Shown here: piece after piece, positions 53,174-61,127 of the stretch
Position numbering within the stretch: position 1 is the first letter of the stretch
Layout: the number at the start of each line of letters is the position of its first letter
NCBI RefSeq assembly: GCF_028826155.1
Contig: NZ_JAQGPN010000001.1
Span: 2,919,501 to 2,983,500, forward strand
DNA length: 64,000 bases
Reading direction: 5' to 3'
Source of the DNA: Mesorhizobium shangrilense
GTDB taxonomy: Bacteria; Pseudomonadota; Alphaproteobacteria; Rhizobiales; Rhizobiaceae
The notes under the pieces: model-generated
The model's database searches: none
Told to the model about the DNA's origin: nothing
Seen by the model: the letters and a program-made list of their open reading frames with translations, nothing else
Position numbers and translations under genes: made by a program

Positions 53174-54360
53174 AATCGCGTGCCCTGTATGCCTCGCGGG
53201 CTGACTGCCGCTGGGTCGTCCGGCACGGCAGGCCGCAGCGACGCGTGCTGCTGGCGCGTCCGCTTGCGCTCGATCTCGACGCCCACGCCGCCCGGACCGA
53301 GCTCCAGCTTCTCTACCTTCACCACCACCCGAACCACGCGGGGATCCTCCAGAACATGGGCCGCGACCTGCTCGGCCAACGCCTCGCTCAGTTCGACATG
53401 GCCGCGCGCGACGATGGTGCGGATGCCGTCCAGGATGAGATCGTAGGAGACGACATGGCGCATGTCCTCAGGGTTTGAGGTCATCCGCAGCACGTCGGCG
53501 GCAACGTCGAAGCGAACTTTTTGGGTGTGGCCGTGTTCGAAGCTATAGGCCCCGATGTTTACGGGCAGGACGAAATCCCGCACGAAGATCCTGTCGGTTC
53601 CGAGCGCCGCGTCGGCCGCACCCGGCGAATAGCCGCGCGCGGCGAGGAGGCGGTAGTCGACGGTCGCGGAACGACCCGCCAACGGTTCCGCGGGGATAAG
53701 CGCCCGGATTGCGCCGACTGCTTCCGCATCGATCGATGCCGTGCGCCGGGCCCGGACGCAGAGTGCGCCGCGGAAGCCAAGGAAGTCGGGGGAAAACGGC
53801 AATAGCCGTGGCACATCAGGAGGTTCGATGGATCCGCTGAGGCCTGTCTTGAGGCCGAGCGCCTGCGCGGGGCCGACGAAGTCCGGCATGCGCTCCGGCG
53901 GCAGATGATCGAGCAGCCGACCCTTGGACTTGTCTGCGGTGTCAAGCATGGCACCGTGGAAGCCATGTTGGGCGAAAGCCGGAAGCAGGCCGAAATCGGG
54001 CGCCCGGTCAGCGAATAGCACGGCGATCAGCTTCGTCCCGGCGGCGAGCGGTTGCAGCGCCTTCATGCACGCTTCGACGGCATCCGTCGGAAAGAAGCCC
54101 ACCTTTACGTAGTCCACGCCGGTCCCTGCGATTTCCTCTGCCTTCATACGCAGTGTTTCCGGCTCCATCGGCAGGTCGCCGCAGACGGCGCTGGTTTCGC
54201 ACCGTCCCGCAATGGCGAGGACAGTGCGCCGGATCGTCTCGATCGCGAGTGCGCCCAATGCCCCGGCCGTCGGGTCTTTCAGGTCGATGATGTCGGCACC
54301 GCCCCCGATCGCGATTTCGGCTTCGTCCGCGCCGGTCACGCTGGCCAGCATTTGGGTCAT
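53170..54360 (-). CDS. mfnB: MfnB (4-HFC-P synthase) fused to a dihydroneopterin aldolase domain
   Basis: 396 residues. Residues 1 to about 235 are MfnB: MTQMLASVTGADEAEIAIGGGADIIDLKDP, YVKVGFF and LKTGLSGS match the enzyme that makes (5-formylfuran-3-yl)methyl phosphate, with Lys27 in DLKDP as the likely Schiff-base residue. From about 275 a FolB-like domain follows (DRIFVRDFVLPVNIGAYSFE), which in folate and pterin synthesis cleaves dihydroneopterin. The fusion would join a methylofuran step with a pterin step. Start ATG overlaps the DUF3280 stop (ATGA). Confidence 0.88.
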   Translation of the reverse strand: MTQMLASVTGADEAEIAIGGGADIIDLKDPTAGALGALAIETIRRTVLAIAGRCETSAVCGDLPMEPETLRMKAEEIAGTGVDYVKVGFFPTDAVEACMKALQPLAAGTKLIAVLFADRAPDFGLLPAFAQHGFHGAMLDTADKSKGRLLDHLPPERMPDFVGPAQALGLKTGLSGSIEPPDVPRLLPFSPDFLGFRGALCVRARRTASIDAEAVGAIRALIPAEPLAGRSATVDYRLLAARGYSPGAADAALGTDRIFVRDFVLPVNIGAYSFEHGHTQKVRFDVAADVLRMTSNPEDMRHVVSYDLILDGIRTIVARGHVELSEALAEQVAAHVLEDPRVVRVVVKVEKLELGPGGVGVEIERKRTRQQHASLRPAVPDDPAAVSPRGIQGTRL

Positions 54361-54896
54361 TTCTTCAGCTTCTCCAGGCGGGGCCACAGCAGGTTCTTGT
54401 AGAGGTAGTCGATGGCGCGGCGCCAGGATTCGTCGGTGTTGCCGCGAAAGTCCACGGCTGCGCTGGTCAGCGGCGTCGCCGTGGCGGCGTCGTGGACGCG
54501 CACGTTCATGCTGAGGATAAGCTCCGAGACCTTGTTGACGACGCCGGTGATGGCGTAATCCGCCCCGAGTTCCTGGGCCCAACCGTCCGCGCACGCGCTA
54601 CATGACCGCAGGTTCGTCGCCGCCGCCTTTTCCGCTACGGGCCCGATGTCGACCATGGAGAGCCCCGAAGCGGCAAGGTGTTCGCGCAGGCGCTCGCTGA
54701 TCATGATCAGCCGCTTTTCCTCCGCTGTCCGATGGTCGGGCGCACCCTGGACCAGATCGCCGTGCTGAATCTCGAATGCGAACACCGCAACACGTTGCGT
54801 CGCCTCCGCCGGAAAATGGGAGAGGATGGCGCAGACAACTGCACAAAGAATTGAACGGACGGGCTTTGTGATCTGAAAAAGTCGGGTTACGTTCAT
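54357..54896 (-). CDS. Exported DUF3280-family protein
   Basis: 179 residues with a signal-like N-terminus (MNVTRLFQITKPVRSILCAV) and a domain opening RVAVFAFEIQHGD. SCSAC gives a paired cysteine, and ADYAITGVVNKVSELILSMNVRVHD and SWRRAIDYLYKNLL follow. DUF3280 genes recur beside PQQ-dependent alcohol dehydrogenase systems. I start at 54896, where the signal begins. It is the first gene of the cofactor operon although it is periplasmic, which links the two functional halves of this island. Confidence 0.75.
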   Translation of the reverse strand: MNVTRLFQITKPVRSILCAVVCAILSHFPAEATQRVAVFAFEIQHGDLVQGAPDHRTAEEKRLIMISERLREHLAASGLSMVDIGPVAEKAAATNLRSCSACADGWAQELGADYAITGVVNKVSELILSMNVRVHDAATATPLTSAAVDFRGNTDESWRRAIDYLYKNLLWPRLEKLKK

Positions 54897-54925
54897 GTCG
54901 GCACCATTTTCCCGCACCGGTTGAA

Positions 54926-54939
54926 CCGACCTAGGTCGG
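54926..54939. promoter_or_regulatory. Perfect 14-base palindrome between divergent operons
   Basis: CCGACCTAGGTCGG lies 30 bases upstream of the minus-strand cofactor operon and 41 bases upstream of the plus-strand ABC operon. A shared operator is a natural reading; the regulator is unknown. Confidence 0.45.
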
Positions 54940-54979
54940 CCGACGTCGTGCGGCAAGCGGACAATTGGCTTTGAAGAGC

Positions 54980-56221
54980 ATGGTGCCAAACACTCTCGCA
55001 ATCTTCATCGGACTTTTTTTGGCGGGCGTCAACGCAGGCGGCGCGCTGGCGCAGGAGAGCGGGCAAGCCGCGCAGACGACGGCGGCAAAGGCTGAAAAGG
55101 CGGTCGTCGAGATCAGGATCGGCTATCTGCGGGCCTACGCGCCGCAGTTGGCCCTGTCCGTCCTAGACGTGCCGCCGCGTGACGAGGGCGTCGCCGGCGC
55201 CAATGTGGCGATCGGCGACAACAACACGACGGGCAGCTTCCTTGGCCAGAAGTTCACGCTCGACGTCACCGAGGTGAAGCCCAGCGACGATGTCGTCCCC
55301 GTGTTCAAGGAGATGGTCGCCAGGGGCGACCGCTATCTTGTGGCCGACATTTCAGCCGCCCAGCTGCTGTCGATCGCGGACCTGGCCCGCGACAACAACG
55401 TGCTGATCTTCAACGCGGGCGCCGTCGACGACATCCTGCGGGAAGAAGAATGCCGGGCCAATGTCTTTCACACGGCTCCGACGCGAACGATGCTGGCCGA
55501 CGGCCTGGCGCAATACCTCATCTGGAAGCAATGGCCGCGGTGGGTTTTGCTCTACGGCTCGCACGATCGGGACAAGCTTTTCGCCGAGGCCTTGCGCCGG
55601 GCCGCAACCCGCTTCGGCGGCGAGATCGTCGCCGAAAAACTGTTCGCGGACACCGGCACCGCCCGGCGCACGGATTCCGGCGTCGTCCAGATCCAGCGGC
55701 AGATGCCGGTGTTCACACAGGACCTGCCTGACCACGATGTCGTGCTGGTTGCCGACGAAAGCGAGGTATTCGGCACATTCGTGCCGTTCCGGACCTGGAT
55801 CCCACGACCTGTCGCCGGCACGGCAGGGCTGATCCCCTCCGCCTGGCACCCGGCCAGCGAGCAATGGGGCGGAACGCAGATCCAGAACCGGTTCGCCAAG
55901 GTGAACGGCAGGCGCATGCTCTCGAAGGATATGTCGGCGTGGACCGCAGTGCGGATCCTGGGAGATGCCGCGACGCGTACGCAAAGTGCCGACCCGGAGA
56001 AGATAGGCGCCTTCATCAGGGCCGACGATTTCTCGATTGCTGCCTTCAAGGGGCAGAAGCTGACGTTCCGCAAGTGGAACTGGCAGCTCAGGCAGCCGAT
56101 CTTCCTCGGCGACGGGCGCTCGGTCGTGACGACGTCTCCCCAGGAGGGATTCCTGCACCAGGTGTCTGAACTGGACACCCTTGGCATCGCTCAACCGGAG
56201 ACCAAATGCACGCTTAGATAA
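54980..56221 (+). CDS. PQQ-system ABC transporter substrate-binding protein (LutA-like)
   Basis: 413-residue periplasmic protein with a signal peptide (VPNTLAIFIGLFLAGVNAGGALAQ) and a type-I periplasmic binding fold (EIRIGYLRAYAP, LLSIADLARDNNVLIFNAG, FHTAPTRTML, WVLLYGSHDRDKLFAEAL). It matches the family annotated as binding protein of PQQ-dependent alcohol dehydrogenase systems; the Methylobacterium member, as I recall it, is LutA, needed for lanthanide use. ATG at 54980; TTG at 54965 is possible. First gene of the six-gene operon. Confidence 0.85.
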   Translation: MVPNTLAIFIGLFLAGVNAGGALAQESGQAAQTTAAKAEKAVVEIRIGYLRAYAPQLALSVLDVPPRDEGVAGANVAIGDNNTTGSFLGQKFTLDVTEVKPSDDVVPVFKEMVARGDRYLVADISAAQLLSIADLARDNNVLIFNAGAVDDILREEECRANVFHTAPTRTMLADGLAQYLIWKQWPRWVLLYGSHDRDKLFAEALRRAATRFGGEIVAEKLFADTGTARRTDSGVVQIQRQMPVFTQDLPDHDVVLVADESEVFGTFVPFRTWIPRPVAGTAGLIPSAWHPASEQWGGTQIQNRFAKVNGRRMLSKDMSAWTAVRILGDAATRTQSADPEKIGAFIRADDFSIAAFKGQKLTFRKWNWQLRQPIFLGDGRSVVTTSPQEGFLHQVSELDTLGIAQPETKCTLR

Positions 56222-56243
56222 CCGTGAAAAAGGGAGGAAGCGC

Positions 56244-57218
56244 ATGCGACGACGACTATCGATACTGACAGCCGCCATGCTGGCGGGACTGACTGCCACG
56301 CCGGCGTCGGCCTACATGGTCTACGTCTCGAACGAGAAGGACAACACCATCAGCGTCGTGGACGCCAAGAGCATGGAGGTCGTCAAGACGGTCGATGTCG
56401 GCCAGAGGCCCCGCGGCATCACCATCTCCCACGACGGCAAGTTCATCTATCTGTGCGCCAGCGACGACAACACCATCGAGGTCATCGACACCGCGACGCT
56501 CGAGATTATCGGCTCGCTGCCTTCGGGCCCCGACCCTGAACTGTTCGTGTTGTCGCCCGACGGCAAGACCCTCTACGTCGCCAACGAGGACGACAACCTG
56601 GTGACGGTCATCGACGTCGAGGGCAAGAGCGTGCTGAGCGAAATCCCGGTTGGCGTCGAGCCCGAGGGCATGGGCGTGAGCCCCGACGGCAAGACCATCG
56701 TCAACACGTCGGAAACGACCAATATGGCGCATTTCATCGACACAGCGACACATGAGATCACCCACAACGTGCTGGTCGATTCTCGGCCGCGCTTCATCGA
56801 GTTTACGCCCGACGGCAAAGAGGCGTGGGTGAGCGCCGAGATCGGCGGCACGGTCTCCGTCATCGACAACGAGACCCGAGAGATCAAGCACAAGATCACC
56901 TTCGAGATCCCCGGCCTGCGTGCGGAATCGATCCAGCCGGTCGGCATTCGCATAACGGCCGATGGCAAGAAGGCCTATGTGGCCCTGGGTCCGGCGAACC
57001 GCGTGGCGGTGATCAATACGCAGACCTACGAGGTGGAGAAGTATGTGCTGGTAGGCCAGCGCGTGTGGCAGCTCGCCTTCACCCCGGACCAGAAGACGAT
57101 CATCAGCACGAATGGCGTCTCGAATGACATCACCTTCATCGATGTTGCCTCCGACGAACCCGTGCAGTCCGTGACCGTCGGCGCGCTGCCGTGGGGGGTC
57201 GTGGTTTCACCCAACTGA
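56244..57218 (+). CDS. PQQ-catabolism-associated YVTN beta-propeller protein
   Basis: 324-residue exported protein. Signal MRRRLSILTAAMLAGLTATPASA, then about seven YVTN-type blades with repeated SPDGKTLYVANED-like strands and DVxGKS turns. An excellent ribosome site GGGAGGAAG precedes the ATG. Such propellers accompany the PQQ-system ABC genes. A lost or shared cofactor-binding role (PQQ or metal) is possible but not shown here. Confidence 0.9.
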   Translation: MRRRLSILTAAMLAGLTATPASAYMVYVSNEKDNTISVVDAKSMEVVKTVDVGQRPRGITISHDGKFIYLCASDDNTIEVIDTATLEIIGSLPSGPDPELFVLSPDGKTLYVANEDDNLVTVIDVEGKSVLSEIPVGVEPEGMGVSPDGKTIVNTSETTNMAHFIDTATHEITHNVLVDSRPRFIEFTPDGKEAWVSAEIGGTVSVIDNETREIKHKITFEIPGLRAESIQPVGIRITADGKKAYVALGPANRVAVINTQTYEVEKYVLVGQRVWQLAFTPDQKTIISTNGVSNDITFIDVASDEPVQSVTVGALPWGVVVSPN

Positions 57219-57250
57219 GCTTTCAGAAATCAATGGAAGGGCAGGATATC

Positions 57251-57736
57251 ATGAGGAAATTTCAGGCATTCGCACTCGCTTCGCTGGTCGGCCTGGCGTT
57301 GAGCCTCGGGCAGGTCTGGGCGCAGGACAACGACGATGACGACGACGCGCCAGCCAAGGCCGAAGCATCCGCCGCCGAAAAGCCCACCCGCGCCAGCAAG
57401 GACGTGCCGGAGCTGATCCTCGGCGCCAAGGATGATCAGTTCACGGTGAACCAGAAGGACTTCGAGCTCATCTCGGGGCAGGGCTACCGTTGGAAGATCT
57501 CCGCGGCGGGCGGCCTGGAATACAAGTTCCACACGGATCTTTTCCGCAACGTCTGGAACAACCAGATCGTTATCAGCGATCTCGAGGTGCACATGAATGG
57601 TGCGCCGGCATGGCTGGAGTTCGACGCGGACGGGACGATCCAGGTCCAGTTCACCACGGTCAGGCCGGGCGTATATACATGGTCGGTACCGGACCTCGTC
57701 GACAAGGGCATGAAGGGCAGGATCACGATCAAGTAG
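57251..57736 (+). CDS. Small acidic cupredoxin-like exported protein
   Basis: 161 residues. After the signal peptide (to about residue 25, ending WAQ) comes DNDDDDD, a run of seven residues with six aspartates, then a beta-rich domain (DVPELILGAKDDQFTV to GRITIK). It has the outline of a cupredoxin but no cysteine in the mature part, so it cannot hold a type-1 copper. ATG at 57251 has AGGGCAGGA upstream; ATG 57233 is possible. I know of no named function. Divalent or lanthanide ion binding by the acidic run is a guess. Confidence 0.75.
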   Translation: MRKFQAFALASLVGLALSLGQVWAQDNDDDDDAPAKAEASAAEKPTRASKDVPELILGAKDDQFTVNQKDFELISGQGYRWKISAAGGLEYKFHTDLFRNVWNNQIVISDLEVHMNGAPAWLEFDADGTIQVQFTTVRPGVYTWSVPDLVDKGMKGRITIK

Positions 57737-57778
57737 GAGCGCGCTCCTTCCCTCGATGACCCGGAGGAAGCAAGGCAC

Positions 57779-58567
57779 GTGCAGCATGTGAGGACAGGTG
57801 GACCCGGGAATGGCGTGGCTGCGCTGGACGTGGCCGGCGTCAGCCATTCCTACGGGCAGAAAAAAGCGCTGGACGATGTCTCGTTCTCGATCGCACCGTC
57901 CACCTTTACTGTGCTGCTCGGCCTGAACGGCGCGGGCAAGACGACGCTGTTCTCGCTCATCAGCCATCTCTACAATACGCGGCATGGCGCGATCCGTGTG
58001 TTCGGACACGATATCAGCCAGACGCCCGGCGAGGCGCTGCGCCGCCTCGGCATCGTGTTCCAGGCGCGCACCCTCGACCTCGACCTCAGCGTGTTCCAGA
58101 ACCTGTCGTATCACGCCTCGCTGCACGGAATTGGCTCCGCCGAGGCGCGCCAGCGGATCAATGCCGTCCTCGATACGGTCGAGATGGCGGGACGCCTTGG
58201 CGACAAGGCGCGCAGCCTGTCGGGCGGGCAGATGCGGCGCATCGAGATCGCGCGTGCCCTCCTGCACCGGCCGCCCCTGCTTCTGCTCGACGAGGCCACC
58301 GTGGGCCTGGACGTACAGTCGCGCGCCGGCATCCTCGCCAACATCCGCAGGCTGGTGGCGGCAGAGGGCATCAGCGCCTTCTGGGCAACGCATCTGATCG
58401 ATGAAGTCGACGAAGGTGACCATGTCGTCGTGCTGGACGAGGGCAGGGTGGCCGCCGACGCCAGGGTGAGCGAGGTCGTCCGCGCGACGGGCGCGAAGGA
58501 CATAGGCGAGGCGTTCGCAAAACTCTGCCGCAAGCCCTCTGCGACCGGGGTGGAGCGTTCGACATGA
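57779..58567 (+). CDS. ABC transporter ATP-binding protein (PQQ/lut type)
   Basis: 262-residue ATPase. Walker A GLNGAGKTT, Q-loop VFQARTLD, signature LSGGQMRRIEIARA, Walker B LLLLDEATVGLD and switch His in ATHLIDE are intact. The class pairs with ABC-2 permeases. Start is GTG 57779 with GGAGG and AAGG upstream. The next gene overlaps by 4 bases (ATGA). It corresponds to LutE as I recall the Methylobacterium locus. Confidence 0.92.
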   Translation: MQHVRTGGPGNGVAALDVAGVSHSYGQKKALDDVSFSIAPSTFTVLLGLNGAGKTTLFSLISHLYNTRHGAIRVFGHDISQTPGEALRRLGIVFQARTLDLDLSVFQNLSYHASLHGIGSAEARQRINAVLDTVEMAGRLGDKARSLSGGQMRRIEIARALLHRPPLLLLDEATVGLDVQSRAGILANIRRLVAAEGISAFWATHLIDEVDEGDHVVVLDEGRVAADARVSEVVRATGAKDIGEAFAKLCRKPSATGVERST

Positions 58568-59439
58568 CGACGCCGTCCGCCGGCGCGGCCGAATCCCGCG
58601 CAAGGCCGCTGCCGGCGTCGGCTTTCGGCATCCGCGCCTATCTGGTCTGCCTGAAGGGAATCCTGGTTCGGGAGGGATTGCGCTTCCTCAACCAGCGCGA
58701 ACGCTTCATCTCCTCGCTGGTGAGGCCGCTGCTTTGGCTCTTCATCTTCGCCGCAGGTTTCCGTCAGGTGCTCGGCGTCTCCATCATCCCGCCCTACAAG
58801 ACCTACGTCCTCTACGAGGTCTACATCACGCCCGGGCTCTGTGGCATGATCCTGCTCTTCAGCGGCATGCAGTCGTCGCTGTCCATGGTCTACGACCGCG
58901 AGATGGGCAACATGCGCACCCTTCTGGTGAGCCCTTTCCCACGATGGTTCCTCCTTGTCTCGAAACTGCTCGCAGGAGTGAGCGTTTCGATCGCCCAAGT
59001 CTACGTCTTCCTGCTCATCGCGCGGTTCTGGGGGGTGAAGGCGCCGCCGCTCGGCTACCTTATGGTGCTGCCGGCGCTTTTCCTGGCTGGCCTGATGCTG
59101 GGGGCGCTCGGACTGCTCCTGTCGTCCCTGATCAAGCAGCTGGAGAATTTCGCCGGCATCATGAACTTCGTGATCTTCCCGATGTATTTCGCCTCGCCGG
59201 CTCTCTACCCACTCTGGCGGATACAGGAATCGAGCCCCCTCCTTTACAAGATTTGCCTCGCAAATCCATTCACTTACGCGGTGGAGTTGATCCGTTTCGC
59301 GTTTTACGGGCAGGTCGAATGGACGTCGCTGGGCGTCGTCGCGGCGTTCGCGGCGCTGTTCATGGCCGGCGCGATCCTCGCCTACGATCCGTCGCGAGGG
59401 CTGATGACGAGGAAGCAGGACACGGGAGGCAACGGGTGA
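58564..59439 (+). CDS. ABC-2 type permease (PQQ/lut type)
   Basis: 291-residue inner-membrane protein of the ABC-2 family with six hydrophobic segments (about 60-78, 90-108, 135-157, 165-190, 198-216, 255-277). FISSLVRPLLWLFIFAAG, ITPGLCGMILLFSGMQ and the DREMGNMRTLLVSP loop are typical. Transport direction is unclear for this class: ABC-2 permeases usually export, but the partner binding protein suggests uptake or a shuttle. Overlaps the ATPase before it and the next gene (GTGA). Confidence 0.9.
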   Translation: MTTPSAGAAESRARPLPASAFGIRAYLVCLKGILVREGLRFLNQRERFISSLVRPLLWLFIFAAGFRQVLGVSIIPPYKTYVLYEVYITPGLCGMILLFSGMQSSLSMVYDREMGNMRTLLVSPFPRWFLLVSKLLAGVSVSIAQVYVFLLIARFWGVKAPPLGYLMVLPALFLAGLMLGALGLLLSSLIKQLENFAGIMNFVIFPMYFASPALYPLWRIQESSPLLYKICLANPFTYAVELIRFAFYGQVEWTSLGVVAAFAALFMAGAILAYDPSRGLMTRKQDTGGNG

Positions 59440-60062
59440 TACGATCGATGCTCATGCTGCGCGCGCTCGCCGCTACGGCGTTCATAGGGACGGGGGCGCT
59501 CGCCGCGTCGGGCAGCGATCCCGACTGGCCCTGCATCCAGCGCAAGGTGCCGGAACTGTCGATGGGGCAGATCTGGAACGGACCCGAATTGCCATCGGCC
59601 GCACGGGATTGGTCGAAAGACAAGGATGTCTCGGATCTGATCAAGGAGGTCGCGGCCCGGCGGGTGCCGCTGGCTGAGGCGCAGCAGGAGATCCGCGAGT
59701 TTATCGCGAAGCTGCCCGCCGGACAGTCGCACGATGGCATGACCAAGCTGGTGCAGGGATTGTTCGAACACATGAACGCGGAGCGTTCGCAGATCATCTC
59801 GGGCATTGCGCGGTATGCGCACAGGCAGCGCGACCTTGCCGGGGCGTTGCGCAAGGAAGCCTCGGAGCTGGACGCATTGCGCACCAGTCCCGATGCGGAC
59901 GCCAAAGAAGTTGACGCGCGCACCCAGCAGCTGACGTGGGAGACCCGCGTCTTCGAGGAGCGGGTCCAGTCGCTGACCTACGTCTGCGAGGTTCCCACGC
60001 TCATCGAGCAAAGGCTTTATGCGCTGGCGAAGACCGTCGCGGACGTGATGGCCGGGAAGTGA
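59436..60062 (+). CDS. Exported helical protein of the PQQ/lut operon
   Basis: 208 residues, GTG start inside the permease stop with GGGAGG 5 bases upstream. A signal peptide (about 5-25, LRALAATAFIGTGALAAS) is followed by DPDWPCIQRKVPELSMG and a mostly helical, coiled-coil-prone body with a second Cys in TYVCEVP. The two cysteines could form a disulfide. It holds the place of the exported gene that ends the lut ABC segment in Methylobacterium as I recall it. Function unknown. Confidence 0.75.
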   Translation: MIRSMLMLRALAATAFIGTGALAASGSDPDWPCIQRKVPELSMGQIWNGPELPSAARDWSKDKDVSDLIKEVAARRVPLAEAQQEIREFIAKLPAGQSHDGMTKLVQGLFEHMNAERSQIISGIARYAHRQRDLAGALRKEASELDALRTSPDADAKEVDARTQQLTWETRVFEERVQSLTYVCEVPTLIEQRLYALAKTVADVMAGK

Positions 60063-60398
60063 GCGGCATTCCAGGCATCGCCGGGACCGTTGCCTGGCCA
60101 GCCGTGCTGACGCGCCGTATCAGGAAGGGCGTGCCGAGCAGCGGGTTGCACCGCAGCCTACGCATCAGACGACCTCTACAATCCCTTTAAGATCTGGCTA
60201 TACCTCATTGTTACAAAGTCATGTATTCGTCCGCTGACGCTGGAACGAAACATTTCCATGAACGCCAAGTCGCGACCGTTACGGGTGTTGACCCACGGAT
60301 CAAGGGCGATCTTCGGAGGCTGAAACCCGGCCGCCGCGCCGCAGGATGAGCCTTCGTTGGGCAGACGTCCGCGCGATCCAGGCGCTGGCGTCCTCTGC
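60063..60398. other. Convergent intergenic region with a hairpin
   Basis: It lies between two convergent genes. CCAGGCA (60071-60077) / TGCCTGG (60091-60097) makes a perfect 7-bp stem 8 bases after the stop, without a T-run, perhaps a weak terminator. The rest includes an AT-richer patch near 60200 and no gene that I can support. Confidence 0.5.
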
Positions 60399-60776
60399 TT
60401 ACGGGAATTGCTTCAGATAGGCGATCACATTGGCGATGTCGGCGTCGTCCTTGAGGCCGGGGAACGCCATCTTGGTGCCCTTCACGATCGCCTTCGGCGC
60501 CCTCAGGTATTCCGTCAGCTTCGCCTCGTCCCACACCAGTCCGCCCTTGCCGGCTTCGACCATGGCGGGGGAATATTTGAAGCCCTCATGTGTTCCGGCC
60601 GTCCTGCCGATGACGGCCTTCAGGGATGGTCCGACCTTGTTCTTGTCCTCGTCAGCGATATGGCAGGCCTTGCACTTGGCGAAAACCTTTTCGCCCGCTG
60701 CGGCGTCCTGGGCCGACGACTGGCCGGTCGCCAGCAGGGTGAGGCATAGTGCGGAGAATGCTGCGGTGATGCGCAT
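60399..60776 (-). CDS. Periplasmic class-I cytochrome c (c2/c550 type)
   Basis: 125 residues. Signal peptide to about 22 (ending SSAQ), haem motif CKACH near residue 35, distal Met in GTKMAFPG, and the SLKAVIGRTAG and WDEAKLTEYLRAPKAI segments of the c2/c550 group. The mature part is Lys-rich, as expected for docking an acidic partner. It resembles the cytochrome at 49.6 kb. In such islands a cytochrome of this kind can accept electrons from XoxF (inferred). Confidence 0.9.
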   Translation of the reverse strand: MRITAAFSALCLTLLATGQSSAQDAAAGEKVFAKCKACHIADEDKNKVGPSLKAVIGRTAGTHEGFKYSPAMVEAGKGGLVWDEAKLTEYLRAPKAIVKGTKMAFPGLKDDADIANVIAYLKQFP

Positions 60777-60921
60777 GGCGTTTCCTCTGTCGATCCTCAT
60801 GGGTGCCCTGAGTGATCATTGCATATGCCGATGCTGATACCCGCCGACATAGGCATTTTGGCGCGGGAAAGCGCATGTGCCGATTTTCCTTACAGGACCT
60901 GCGGCGCTCGCATGAGGCGAA

Positions 60922-60949
60922 AAGCTAGACACGCCTAGGGCGAAGTCAA
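60922..60949 (-). promoter_or_regulatory. Candidate sigma-70 promoter of the cytochrome c gene
   Basis: Minus-strand TTGACT (60944-60949) and TAGCTT (60922-60927) with a 16-base spacer, about 145 bases before the cytochrome start. Confidence 0.4.
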
Positions 60950-60999
60950 CCGTACCAAGGTGCAGTGCCAAGCGGGCGGCCCCGGAAGCCGCAGCGCGT

Positions 61000-61029
61000 G
61001 TTGACGCTCGATAGTCAACCGCGTAGCCT
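61000..61029 (+). promoter_or_regulatory. Candidate promoter with operator-like palindrome
   Basis: TTGACG (61001-61006), 17-base spacer, TAGCCT (61024-61029). The -35 is covered by the inverted repeat GTTGAC-N8-GTCAAC (61000-61019), as expected for a repressor or activator site. The first gene starts 99 bases later. Confidence 0.5.
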
Positions 61030-61127
61030 TCGAAAGGCTCTCCGCTCGGGCACCTGCGGAAGCACAGGACGATTGATGCTCCATGTGGGGCGGGCATGCT
61101 TCGCGCAGGCGAGGCAAAGGTGCTGAA

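Larger units (their letters stand above)
60777..61127. other. Divergent intergenic region with two promoters
   Basis: Contains the candidate cytochrome promoter (minus) and the candidate promoter and operator of the following ABC operon (plus), listed separately. AGTCAACCG occurs at 60944-60952 and again at 61013-61021, each within one of the two promoters. No gene is visible. Confidence 0.5.
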
